Shown here piece after piece: positions 12,491-25,627 of a stretch of DNA of 64,000 nt. The stretch is from Hippophae tibetana (taxonomy: Eukaryota > Streptophyta > Magnoliopsida > Rosales > Elaeagnaceae): the NCBI GenBank assembly GCA_037013495.1, contig CM072801.1:38738001-38802000 (forward strand). The letters run 5' to 3'. The notes below the pieces were generated by a model. The model was not told the origin of the DNA. It saw only the letters and a program-made list of their open reading frames with translations, and did not search any database. Position 1 is the first letter of the stretch. Each line of letters starts with the position of its first letter. The translations under genes and the position numbers were made by a program.

Positions 12491-14143
12491 AAAAAAGATA
12501 TGTTCAACACAGAAAACATAACACAAGAAAAAGGTTCAAAGAATTTAAAGAAATATAGGAAATGAAATCGAAAGACAAAATAATGACAACAAATTTGAAA
12601 GAAAACACAAGAGTTGGTATACAAATATCTATCTTTCTATGTAATTTGTGACTTATGAAAGCACAAAAAATCAATGGACAAATTTGTTTTAAATGTAAAA
12701 ATCAAAAGATAAATATATGAAGATAGATAGCACTTTTTCATCAACCATGGCTTTGATACCAAATGATGCGGAAGTTTTATGCGGATAACCTAGGAACTCA
12801 AAGGATTAAGAATGATTAAATAGCTTAGAACATGGTTAAGATGATGAAATTGGAACAAAAAAGAACAAGAACCAAAAACAACACATTGAGATGCCACCTA
12901 ACTAATAGTGGTTGGAAAATAGTGTAAACAAAGTAATTTTGGTTGTAAAAATGCCGATAACTAAAGTATTCTTTCAGTGTGTTTTTAGAATTCGATATAG
13001 CTACGATTTAATACATTATAATAGTCATTTCGATACACGAATTACAATTTCCAATAGTTTAAGGTTGCAACCAATATTAATAACCTAGTTTGCTTAAAAC
13101 TGCGAACTGGTGTAGCTCTATTGTTTCCTTCGAGAAAAAAGATAGGTTGAACACAGAAAACATAAAACAAGAAAAATGGTCAAAGAATTTAAAGAAAGAA
13201 AGGAAATGAAATCGAAAGACAAAATAAGGACAACAAATTTGAAAGAAAACACAAGAGTTGGTATACAAATATCTATCTTTCTATGTAATTTGTGACTTAT
13301 GAAAGCACAAAAAATCAATGGACAAATTTGTTTTAAATGTAAAAATGAAAAGATAAATATATGAAGATAGATAGCATATTTTCAGCAACCAAGGTTTTGA
13401 TACATAATGATGCGGAACTTTTAGGCGGACAACCTAGGAACTCAAAGGATTAAGAATGATTAAATTGCTTAGAACAAGGTTAAAATGATCAAATTGGAAC
13501 CCAAAAGAACAAGAACAAAAAACAACGGATTGAGATTCCACCTAACTATTAGAGGTTGGGATGTATTGTAAACATAGCAATTTTGATTAAACAAATTCTG
13601 ATAAGTAAACTATTCTTCCAGTTTGTTTTTAGGATTCAAAATAGCTACGATTTGATACATTATAATAGTCATTTCGATGCATGAATTAAAATTTTCAACA
13701 GTTTAAGGTTGCAAACAATATTAATAACCTAGTTTGCTTGAAACTAAAAACTGGAGTAGCTCTATTGTTTCCTTCAAGAAAAATGACACGTTAAACACAG
13801 AAAACATAAAACAAGAAAAAGGTACAAAGAATTTAAAGAAAGAAAGGATATGAAATCGAAAGACAAAATAATGATAACAAAATTGAAAGAAAACACTAAA
13901 GTTGGTACACAAATATCTATATTTCTATGTAATTTGTGACTTATGAAAGCACAAAAAATCAATCGACAAAGTTGTTTTAAATGTAAAAATCAAAAGATAA
14001 ATATATGAAGAGTGATAGCCTAATTTTAGCAACCAAGGCGTTGATACCTAATGATGCGGAAGTTTTAGGCGGACAACCTAGGAACTCAAAGGATTAAGAA
14101 TGATTAAATTTCTTAGAACAGGGTTATGATGATGAAATTGGAA

Positions 14144-15350
14144 TCCAAAAGAACAAGAACCAAAAACAACGCAATGTGATGCCACCTAACTTTTAGAGGT
14201 TGGAAAATAGTGTAAACAAAGTAATTGTGGTTGTAAAAATGCCGATAACTAAAGTATTCTTTCAGTGTGTTTTTAGGATTCAAAATAGCTACGATTTGAT
14301 ACATTTTAATAGTTATATCGATACACGAATTAAAATTTTCAATAGTTTAAGGTTGCAACCAATGTTAATAACATAGTTTGCTTGGAACTGTGAACTGGAG
14401 TGGCTCTATTGTTTCCTTCAAGAAAAAAGATAGGTTGAACACAGAAAACATAAAACAAGAAAAAGGTACCAAGAATTTAAAAAAAAATTGAAATCGAAAG
14501 ACAAAATAATGACACCAAAATTGAAAGAAAAGACAAGACTTGGTACACAAATATCTTTTTTCTATGTAATTTGTGACTTATGAAAGCACAAAAATTCAAT
14601 GGACAAAGTTGTTTTAAATGTTAAAATCAAAAGATAAATATATGAAGATAGATAGCATATTTTCATCAACCATGGCTTTGATACCAAATGATGTGGAACC
14701 TTTAGGGGGACAAATAGGAACTCAATGGATTAAGAATGCTTAAATTGTTTAGAACAGGGTTAAGATGATCAAATTGGAACCCAAAAGAACAAGAACAGAA
14801 AACAACGCAATGAGATGCCACCTAACTATTAGAGGTTGGGAAGTCGTGTAAACAAAGCAATTTTGATTAAACAAATTCTAATAAGTAAACTATTCTTCCA
14901 GTTTGTTTTTAGGATTCGAAATAGCTACGATTTGATACATTATAATACTCATTTCAATGCATGAATTAAAATTTTCAACAGCTTAAGGTTGCAACCAATA
15001 TTAATAACCTAGTTTTCTTGAAACTGTGAACTAGAGTCGCTCTATTGTTTCCTTCAAGAAAAAAGATATGTTCAACACAGAAAACAAAAGACAAGAAAAA
15101 GGTTCAAAGAATTTAAAGAAAGAAAGAAAATGAAATCGAAAGACAAAATAATGACAACAAATTTGAATGAAAACACAAGAGTTGGTATACAAATATCTAT
15201 CTTTCTATGTAATTTGTGAGTTTTGAAAGCACAAAAATTCAATGGACAAAGTTGTTTTAAATGTAAAAATCAAAAGATAAATATATGAAGATAGATAGCA
15301 TATTTTCAGCTACCAAGGCTTTGATACCAAATAATGTGGAACCTTTATTT
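14144..15350 (+). repeat. Nested dimer within block C, first occurrence
   Basis: The monomers at 14365 and 15001 share private features with 16930 and 17573: AACATAGTTTGCTTGGAACTG after the anchor, AAATGTTAAAATC about 260 bp later, and an AACAGCTTAAGG or AAAGCTTAAGG variant before the second anchor. The AAATGTTAAAATC features lie 2572 bp apart. Boundaries are approximate. Confidence 0.8.
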
Positions 15351-16759
15351 GGACATATAGGAACTCAAAGGATTAAGAATGATTAAATTGCTTAGAACAT
15401 GGTTAAGATGCTGAAAATGGAATGCAAAAGAACAAGAACCAAAAACAACGCAATGTGATGCCACCTAACTATTAGAGGTTGGAAAATAGTGTAAACAAAG
15501 TAATTTTGGTTGTAAAAATGCCGATAACTAAAGTATTCTTTCAGTGTGTTCTTAGAATTCGATATAGCTACGATTTGATACATTATAATAGTCATTTCGA
15601 TGCACGAATTAAAATTTCCAATAGTTTAAGGTTGCAACCAATATTAATAACCAAGTTTGCTTGAAATTGCGAACTGGTGTAGCTCTATTGTTTCCTTCAA
15701 GAAAAAAGATAGGTTGAACACAGAAAACATAAAACAAGAAAAATGTTCAAAGAATTTAAAGAAAGAAAGGAAATGAAATAGAGAGACAAAATAATGACAA
15801 CAAATTTGAAAGAAAACACAAGACTTGGTACACAAATATCAATCTTTCTATGTAATTTGTGACTTATGAAAGCACAAAACTTCAATGGACAAAGTTGTTT
15901 TAAATGTAAAAATCAAAAGATAAATATATGAAGATAGATAGCATATTTTCAGCAACCAAGGCTTTGATACCTAATGATGCGAAACTTTTAGGCGGACAAC
16001 CTAGGAACTCAAAGGATTAAGAATGATTAAATTGCTTAGAACAAGGTTAAGATGATCAAATTGAAACCCAAAAGAACAGGAACAGAAAACAACGCAATGA
16101 GATGCCACCTAACTATTAGAGGTTGGGAAGTAGTGTAAACAAAGCAATTTTGATTAAACAAATTCTGATAAGTAAACTATTCTTCCAATTTGTTTTTAGG
16201 ATTCGAAATAGCTACGATTTGATACATTATAATAGTCATTTCGATGCACGAATTAAAATTACAATAATTTAAGGTTGCAACCAATATTAATAACCTACTT
16301 TTCTTGAAACTACGAACTGGAGTAGCTCTATTGTTTCCTTCAAGAAAAAGATAGGTTGAGCACAGAAAACATAAAACAAGACAAAGGTACAAAGAATTTA
16401 AAGAAAGAAAGGATATGAAATCGAAAGACAAAATAGTGAAAAGAAAATTGAAAGAAAAAATAAGAGTTCGTACACTAATATCTATCTTTCTATGTAATTT
16501 GGGGCTTATGAAAGAACAAAAAATCAATGGAAAAAGTTGTTTTAAATGTAAAAATCAAAAGATAAATATATTAAGATGGATAGCATATTTTCGTCAACCA
16601 AGGTTTTGATACCAAATGAGGCGACACTTTTAGGCGGACAACCTTGGAACTCAAAGGATTAAGAATGATTAAATTGCTTAGAACATGGTTAAGATGATGA
16701 AAATGGAACCCAAAAGAACAAGAACCAAAAACAACGCAATGTGATGCCACCTAACTTTT

Positions 16760-17930
16760 AGAGGTTGGAAAATAGTGTAAACAAATTAATTTTGGTTGTA
16801 AAAATGCGGATAACTAAAGTATTCTTTCAGTGTGTTTTTAGGATTCGAAATAGCTACGATTTGATACATTATAATAGTCATTTCGATGCACGAATTAAAA
16901 TTTCCAATAGTTTAAGGTTGCAACCAATGTTAATAACATAGTTTGCTTGGAACTGCGAGCTGGTGTACCTCTATTGTTTCCTTCAAGTAAAAAGATAGGT
17001 TGAACACAGAAAACATAAAACAAGAAAAAGGTACCAAGAATTTAAAGAAAGGAAGGAAATGAAATCGAAAGACAAAATAATGACAACAAATTTGTAAGAA
17101 AAGACAAGACTTGGTACACAAATATCTATATTTCTATGTAATTTGTGAATTATGAAAGCACAAAAATTCAATGGACAAAGTTGTTTTAAATGTTAAAATC
17201 AAAAGATAAATATATGAAGATAGATAGCATATTTTCATCAACCATGGCTTTGATACCAAATGATGTGGAACCTTTAGGGGGACAAATAGGAACTCAATGG
17301 ATTTAGAATGCTTCAATTGTTTAGAACAGGGTTAAGATGATCAAATTGGAACCCAAAAGAACAAGAACAGAAAACAACGCAATGAGATGCCACCTAACTA
17401 TTAGAGGTTGGGAAGTCGTGTAAACAAAGAAATTTTGATTAAACAAATTCTAATAAGTAAACTATTCTTCCAGTTTGTTTTTAGGATTCAAAATAGCTAC
17501 GATTTGATACATTATAATAGTCATTTCGATGCATGAATTAAAATTTTCAAAAGCTTAAGGTTGCAACCAATATTAATAACCTAGTTTTCTTGAAACTGTG
17601 AACTAGAGTCGCTCTATTGTTTCCTTCAAGAAAAAAGATATGTTCAACACAGAAAACAAAAGACAAGAAAAAGGTTCAAAGAATTTAAAGAAAGAAAGAA
17701 AATGAAATCGAAAGACAAAAAAATGACAACAAATTTGAATGAAAACACAAGAGTTGGTATACAAATATCTATCTTTCTATGTAATTTGTGAGTTTTGAAA
17801 GCACAAAAATTCAATGGACAAAGTTGTTTTAAATGTAAAAATCAAAAGATAAATATATGAAGATAGATAGCATATAGTCAGCAACCAAGGCTTTGATACC
17901 AAATAATGTGGAACCTTTATTTCGACATAT
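16760..17930 (+). repeat. Nested dimer within block C, second occurrence
   Basis: This is the copy of the dimer at 14144-15350, four monomers downstream. It ends with the same rare GAACCTTTATTT segment (near 17911 and 15340). A third copy (anchors 20146 and 20789) belongs to copy 2 of block C. The 9-monomer unit therefore already contained an internal duplication. Confidence 0.78.
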
Positions 17931-18272
17931 AGGAACTCAATGGATTAAGAATGCTTAAATTGTTTAGAACAGGGTTAAGATGATCAAATTGGAACCCAAA
18001 AGAACAAGAACAGAAAACAATGCAATGAGATGCCACCTAACTATTAGAGGTTGGGAAGTAGTGTAAACAAAGCAATTCTGATTAAGCAAATTTTGATAAG
18101 TAAACTATTCTTCCAGTTTGTTTTTAGGATTCGAAATAGCTACGATTTGATACATTATAATAGTTATTTCGATGCACGAATTAAAATTTTCAACAGTTTA
18201 AGGTTGCAACCAATATTAATAACCTAGTTTTCTTGAAATAGCGAACTACAGTTGCTCTATGGTTTCCTTCAA

Positions 18273-21130
18273 GAAAAAAGATATGTTCAACACAGAAAAC
18301 ATAAAACAAGAAAAAGGTTCAAAGAATTTAAATTAATATAGGAAATGAAATCGAAAGACAAAATAATGACAACAAATTTGAAAGAAAACACAAGAGTTGG
18401 TATACAAATATCTATCTTTCTATATAATTTGTGACTTATGACAGCACAAAAATTCAATGGACAAAGTTGTTTTAAATGTAAAAATCGAAAGATAAATATA
18501 TGAAGATAGATAGCATATTTTCATCAACCATGGCTTTGATACCAAATGATGCGGAAGTTTTATGCGGATAACCTAGGAACTCAAAGGATTAAGAATGATT
18601 AAATTGCTTAGAACATGGTTAAGATGATGAAATTGGAACAAAAGAACAAGAACCAAAAGCAATGCATTGAGATGCCACCTAACTATTAGAGGTTGGAAAA
18701 TAGTGTAAACAAAGTAATTTTGGTTGTAAAAATGCCAATAACTAAAGTATTCTTTCAGTGTGTTTTTAGAAATCGATATAGCTACGATTTAATACATTAT
18801 AATAGTCATTTCGATACACGAATTCAATTTCCAATAGTTTAAGGTTGCAACCAATATTAATAACCTTGTTTGCTTGAAACTGCGAACTGGTGTAGCTCTA
18901 TTGTTTCCTTCGAGTAAAAAGATAGGTTGAACACAGAAAAAACATAAAACAAGAAAAATGGTCAAAGAATTTAAAGAAAGAAAGGAAATGAAATCGAAAG
19001 ACAAAATAAGGACAACAAATTTGAAAGAAAACACAAGAGTTGGTATACAAATATCTATCTTTCTATGTAATTTGTGACTTATGAAAGCACAAAAAATCAA
19101 TGGACAAATTTGTTTTAAATGTAAAAATCAAAAGATAAATATATGAAGATAGATAGCATATTTTCAGCAACCAAGGTTTTGATACATAATGATTCGGAAC
19201 TTTTAGGCAGACAACCTAGGAACTCAAAGGATTAAGAATGATTAAATTGCTTAGAACAATGTTAAAATGATCAAATTGGAACCCAAAAGAACAAGAATAG
19301 AAAACAACGGATTGAGATGCCACCTAACTATTAGAGGTTGGGAAGTATTGTAAACATAGCAATTTTAATTAAACAAATTCTGATAAGTAAACTATTCTTC
19401 CAGTTTGTTTTTAGGATTCGAAATAGCTACGATTTGATACATTATAATAGTCATTTCGATGCATGTATTAAAATTTTCAACAGTTTAAGGTTGCAAACAA
19501 TATTAATAACCTAGTTTGCTTGAAACTAAAAACTGGAGTAGCTCTATTGTTTCCTTCAAGAAAAATGACAAGTTAAACACAGAAAACATAAAACAAGAAA
19601 AAGGTACAAAGAATTTAAAGAAAGAAAGGATATGAAATCGAAAGACAAAATAATGATAACGAAATTGAAAGAAAACACTAAAGTTGGTACACAAATATCT
19701 ATATTTCTATGTAATTTGTGACTTATGAAAGCACAAAAAATCAATGGACAAAGTTGTTTTAAATGTAAAAATCAAAAGATAAATATATGAAGAGTGATAG
19801 CCTAATTTTAGCAACCAAGGCGTTGATACCTAATGATGCGGAAGTTTTAGGCGGACAACCTAGGAACTCAAAGGATTAAGAATGATTAAATTTCTTAGAA
19901 CAGGGTTATGATGATGAAATTGGAATCCAAAAGAACAAGAACCAAAAACAACAAAATGAGATGCCACCTAACTATTAGAGGTTGGAAAATAGTGTAAAAA
20001 AGTAATTGTGGTTGTAAAAATGCCGATAACTAAAGTATTCTTTCAGTGTGTTTTTAGGAAACGAAATAGCTACGATTTGATACATTTTAATAGTTATATC
20101 GATACACGAATTAAAATTTTCAATAGTTTAAGGTTGCAACCAATGTTAATAACATAGTTTGCTTGGAACTGCGAACTGGAGTGGCTCTATTGTTTCCTTC
20201 AAGAAAAAAGATAGGTTGAACACAGAAAACATAAAACAAGAAAAAGGTACCAAGAATTTAAAAAAAGAAAAGAATTGAAATCGAAAGACAAAATAATGAC
20301 ACCAAAATTGAAAGAAAAGACAAGACTTGGTACACAAATATCTATATTTCTATGTAATTTGTGACTTATGAACGCACAAAAATTCAATGGACAAAGTTGT
20401 TTTAAATTTTAAAATCAAAAGATAAATATACGAAGATAGATAGCAAATTTTCATCAACCATGGCTTTGATACCAAATGATGTGGAACCTTTAGGGGGACA
20501 AATAGGAACTCAATGGATTAAGAATGCTTAAATTGTTTAGAAGAGGGTTAAGATGATCAAATTAGATCCCAAAAGAACAAGAACAGAAAACAACGCAATG
20601 AGATGCCACCTAACTATTAGAGGTTGGGAAGTCGTGTAAACAAAGCAATTTTGATTAAAAGAATTCTAATAAGTAAACTATTCTTCCAGTTTATTTTTAG
20701 GATTCGAAATAGCTACGATTTGATACATAATAATAGTCATTTCGATGCATGAATTAAAATTTTCAACAGCTTAAGTTTGCAACCAATATTAATAACCTAG
20801 TTTTCTTGAAACTGTGAACTATAGTTGCTCTATTGTTTCCTTCAAGAAAAAAGATATGTTCAACACAGAAAACAAAAGACAAGAAAAAGGTTCAAAGAAC
20901 TTAAAGAAAGAAAGAAAATGAAATCGAAAGACAAAATAATGACAACAAATTTGAATGAAAACACAAGAGTTGGTATACAAATATCTATCTTTCTATGTAA
21001 TTTGTGAGTTTTGAAAGCACAAAAATTCAATGGACAAAGTTGTTTTAAATGTAAAAATCAAAAGATAAATATATGAATATAGATAGCATATTTTCAGCAA
21101 CCAAGGCTTTGATACCAAATAATGTGGAAC
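18273..21130 (+). repeat. Block C: 9-monomer HOR, copy 2 (partial)
   Basis: The anchors are 18857, 19503, 20146 and 20789. Homology to copy 1 runs to about 21130. There the expected GAACCTTTATTTGGACATATAGG-like segment gives way to CTGTAGGCGGACAACC and a differently typed monomer. Only about 4.4 of nine monomers are present. It is more diverged from copy 1 than the duplications of blocks A and E, which suggests an older event. Confidence 0.83.
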
Positions 21131-23061
21131 CTGTAGGCGGACAACCTAACTCAAAGGATTAAGAAGGATTAAATTTCTTAGAACAGGGGTAAGATGATCA
21201 AATTGGAACCCAAAAGAAGAAGAACCAAAAACAACGCAATGAGATGCCACCTAACTATTAGAGGATGGAAAATAGTGTAAACAAAGTAATTTTGATTAAA
21301 CAAATTCTGATAACTAAACTATTCTTTGAGTGTGTTTTTAGGATTCAAAATAGTTACGATTTGATAAATAATAATAGTTATTTCGATGCACGAATTAAAT
21401 TTTTGAACAGTTTAACGTTACGACCAATATTAATAACCTAGTTTGCTTGAAACTGCGAACTAGTGTAGCTCTATAGTTTCCTTCAAGAAGAAAGATAGGT
21501 TGAAAACACAAATCATAAAACAAGAAAAAGGTACAAAGAATTTAAGGAAAGAAAGGAAATGAAATTGAAAGACAAAATAATGACAACAAAATTGAAAGAA
21601 AACACAAGACTTGGTACACAAATATCAATCTTTCTATGTAATTTGTGACTTATGAAAGCACAAAACTTCAATGGACAAAGTTGTTTTAAATGTAAAAATC
21701 AAAAGTTAAATATATGAAGACAGATAGCATATTTTTAGCAACCAAGGCTTTAATACAAAATGATGCGGAACTTTTAGGCGGACAACCTTGGAACTCAAAG
21801 GATTTAGAATGATTAAATTGCTTAGAACAGGGTTAAGATGATTAAATTCGAAACCAAAAGAAAAAGAACCAAAAACAGCGCAATAAGATGCCACCTGACT
21901 ATTAGAGGTTGGAAAATAGTGTAAACAAAGTAATTTTGCTTGAAAAAAGGCCGATAACTAAACTATTCTTTCAGTGTGTTTTTAGGATTCGAAATAGCTA
22001 CGATTTGATACATTATAATAGTAATTTCAATGCACGAATTAAAATTTTCAACAGTTTAAGGTTGCAACCAATATTAATAACCTTGTTTGCTTGAACCTAC
22101 AAACTGGAGTAGCTCTATTGTTTCCTTCAAGAAAAAAGATAGGTTAAACACAGAAAACATAAAACAAGAAAAAGGTACAAGGAATTTAAAGAAAGAAAGG
22201 ATATGAAATTGAAAGACAAAATAATGACAACAAAATTGAAAGAAAACACAAAAGTTGGTACACAAATATCTATCTTTCTATGTAATTTGTGACTTATGAA
22301 AGGACAAAAAATCAATGGACAAAGTTGTTTTAAATGTAAAAATCAAAAGATAAATATATTAAGATTGATAGCATATTTTCGTCAACCAAGGCTTTGATAC
22401 CTAATGAGGCGAAACTTTTAGGCGGACAACCTTGGAACTCAAAGGATTAAGAATGATTAAATTGCTTAGAACATGGTTAAGATGCTGAAAATGGAACCCA
22501 AAAGAACAAGAACCAAAATCAACGCAATGTGATGCCACCTAACTATTAGAGGTTGGAAAATAGTGTAAACAAAGTAATTTTGGTTGTAAAAATGCCGATA
22601 ACTAAAGTATTCTTTCAGTGTGTTCTTAGAATTCGATATAGCTACGATTTGATACATTATAATAGTCATTTCGATGCACGAATTAAAATTTCCAATAGTT
22701 TAAGGTTGCAACCAATATTAATAACCTAGTTTGCTTGAAACTACGAACTGGTGTAGCTCTATTGTTTCCTTCAAGAAAAAAGATAGGTTGAACACAGAAA
22801 ACATAAAACAAGAAAAATGTTCAAAGAATTTAAAGAAAGAAAGGAAATGAAATAGAGAGACAAAATAATGACAACAAATTTGAAAGAAAACACAAGACTT
22901 GGTACACAAATATCAATCTTTCTATGTAATTTTTGACTTATGAAAGCACAAAACTTCAATGGACAAACTTGTTTTAAATGTAAAAATCAAAAGATAAATA
23001 TATGAAGATAGATAGCATATTTTCAGCAACCAAGGCTTTGATACCTAATGATGCGAAACTT
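21131..23061 (+). repeat. Block D: mosaic linker of three monomers
   Basis: The anchors are 21430, 22074 and 22718. The monomer at 21430 is of the b-like type (TTTGATAAATA in place of TTTGATACATT). From about 22454 the sequence matches 15380 onward at +7074, and this continues across the start of block E to about 23900 (counterpart about 16830). Block D therefore joins a block-C-derived tract to unrelated monomer types. Confidence 0.75.
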
Positions 23062-25627
23062 TTAGGCGGACAACCTAGGAACTCAAAGGATTAAGAATGA
23101 TTAAATTGCTTAGAACAAGGTTAAGATGATCAAATTGAAACCCAAAAGAACAGGAACAGAAAACAACGCAATGAGATGCCACCTAACTATTAGAGGTTGG
23201 GAAGTAGTGTAAACAAAGCAATTTTGATTAAACATATTCTGATAAGTAAACTATTCTTCCAATTTGTTTTTAGGATTCGAAATAGCTACGATTTGATACA
23301 TTATAATAGTCATTTCGATGCACGAATTAAAATTACAACAATTTAAGGTTGCAACCAATATTAATAACCTACTTTTCTTGAAACTACGAACTGGAGTAGC
23401 TCTATTGTTTCCTTCAAGAAAAAGATAGGTTGAGCACAGAAAACATAAAACAAGACAAAGGTACAAAGAATTGAAAGAAAGGATATGAAATTGAAAGACA
23501 AAATAGTGAAAAGAAAATTGAAAGAAAAAATAAGAGTTCGTACACTAATATCTATCTTTCTATGTAATTTGGGGCTTATGAAAGAACAAAAAATCAATAG
23601 AAAAAGTTGTTTTAAATGTAAAAATCAAAAGATAAATATATTAAGATGGATAGCATATTTTCCTCAACCAAGGCTTTGATACCAAATGAGGCGACACTTT
23701 TAGGCGGACAACCTTGGAACTCAAAGGATTAAGAATGATTAAATTGCTTAGAACATGGTTAAGATGATGAAAATGGAACCCAAAAGAACAAGAACCAAAA
23801 ACAACGCAATGTGATGCCACCTAACTTTTAGAGGTTGGAAAATAGTGTAAACAAAGTAATTTTGGTTGTAAAAATGCGGATAACTAAAGTATTCTTTCAG
23901 TGTGTTCTTAGAATTCGATATAGCTACGATTTGATACATTATAATAGTCATTTCGATGCACGAATTAAAATTTCCAATAGTTTAAGGTTGCAACCAATAT
24001 TAATAACCTAGTTTGCTTGAAATTGCGAACTGGTGTAGCACTATTGTTTCCTTCAAGAAAAAAGATAGGTTGAACACAGAAAACATAAAACAAGAAAAAT
24101 GTTCAAAGAATTTAAAGAAAGGAAGGAAACGAAATCGAAAGACAAAATAATGACAACAAATTTGTAAGAAAACACAAGACTTGGTACACAAATATCAATC
24201 TTTCTATGTAATTTGTGACTTATGAAAGCACAAAACTTCAATGGACAAACTTGTTTTAAATGTAAAAATCAAAAGATAAATATATGAAGATAGATAGCAT
24301 ATTTTCAGCAACCAAGGCTTTGATACCTAATGATGCGAAACTTTTAGGCGGACAACCTAAGAACTCAAAGGATTAAGAATGACTAAATTGCTTAGAACAA
24401 GGTTAAGATGATCAAATTGAAAACCAAAAGAACAGGAACAGAAAACAACGCAATGAGATGCCACCTAACTATTAGAGGTTGGGAAGTAGTGTAAACAAAG
24501 CAATTTTGATTAAACAAATTCTGTTAAGTAAACTATTCTTCCAATTTGTTTTTAGGATTCGAAATAGCTACGATTTGATACATTATAATAGTCATTTCGA
24601 TGCACAAATTAAAATTACAACAGTTTAAGCTTGCAACAATATTAATAACCTACTTTTCTTGAAACTATGAACTGGAGTAGCTCTATTGTTTCCTTCAAGA
24701 AAAAGATAGGTTCAGCACAGAAAACATAAAACAAGACAAAGGAACAAAGAATTTAAAGAAAGAAAGGATATGAAATCGAAAGACAAAATAGTGAAAACAA
24801 AATTGAAAGAAAAAATAAGAGTTCGTACACAAATATCTATCTTTCTATGTAATTTGGGGCTTATGAAAGAACAAAAAATCAATGGAAAAATTTGTTTTAA
24901 ATGTAAAAATCAAAAGATAAATATATTAAGATTGATAGCATATTTTCGTCAACCAAGGCTTTGATACCAAATGAGGCGACACTTTTAGGCGGACAACCTT
25001 GGAACTCAAAGGATTAAGAATGATTAAATTGCTTAGAACATGGTTAAGATGATGAAAATGGAACCCAAAAGAACAAGAACCAAAAACAACGTAATGTGAT
25101 GCACCTAACTTTTAGAGGTTGGAAAATAGTGTAAACAAAGTAATTTTGGTTGTAAAAATGCCGATAACTAAAGTATTCTTTCAGTGTCTTCTTAGAATTC
25201 GATATAGCTACGATTTGATACATTATAATAGTCATTTCGATGCACGAATTAAAATTTCCAATAGTTTAAGGTTGCAACCAATATTAATAACCTAGTTTGC
25301 TTGAAATTGCGAACTGGTGTAGCTCTATTGTTTCCTTCAAGAAAAAAGATAGGTTGAACACACAAAACATAAAACAAGAAAAATGTTCAAAGAATTTAAA
25401 GAAAGGAAGGAAATGAAATCGAAAGACAAAATAATGACAACAAATTTGTAAGAAAACACAAGAGTTGGTACACAAATATCTATCTTTCTATGTAATTTTT
25501 GACTTATGAAAGCACAAAAAATCAATGGACAAAGTTGTTTTAAATGTAAAAATCAAAAGATAAATATATGAAGATAGATAGCATATTTTCAGCCACCAAG
25601 GCTTTGATACCTAATGATGCGAAACTA
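23062..25627 (+). repeat. Block E: 4-monomer HOR, copy 1 (period 2566)
   Basis: The anchors are 23361, 24000, 24642 and 25284, each repeated at exactly +2566 (25927, 26566, 27208, 27850). The unit is itself a pair of related dimers: 24000 and 25284 share the GAAATTGCGAACTGGTGTAG type, and 23361 and 24642 share the CTACTTTTCTTGAAACTA type. Spacings of 639, 642, 642 and 643 repeat in the same order. Confidence 0.95.

Larger units (their letters stand above)
12491..18272 (+). repeat. Block C: 9-monomer HOR, copy 1 (period ~5782)
   Basis: The anchors are 13077, 13721, 14365, 15001, 15644, 16287, 16930, 17573 and 18216. The first four recur at +5780, +5782, +5781 and +5788. Shared private variants include the AATATAGG stretch near 12555 and 18336 and AAACTAAAAACTGG near 13740 and 19522. 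The +5788 step reflects a small deletion in the A-rich tract of the monomer at 14365, whose spacing of 636 bp is the shortest in the window. Edges are approximate. Confidence 0.85.
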
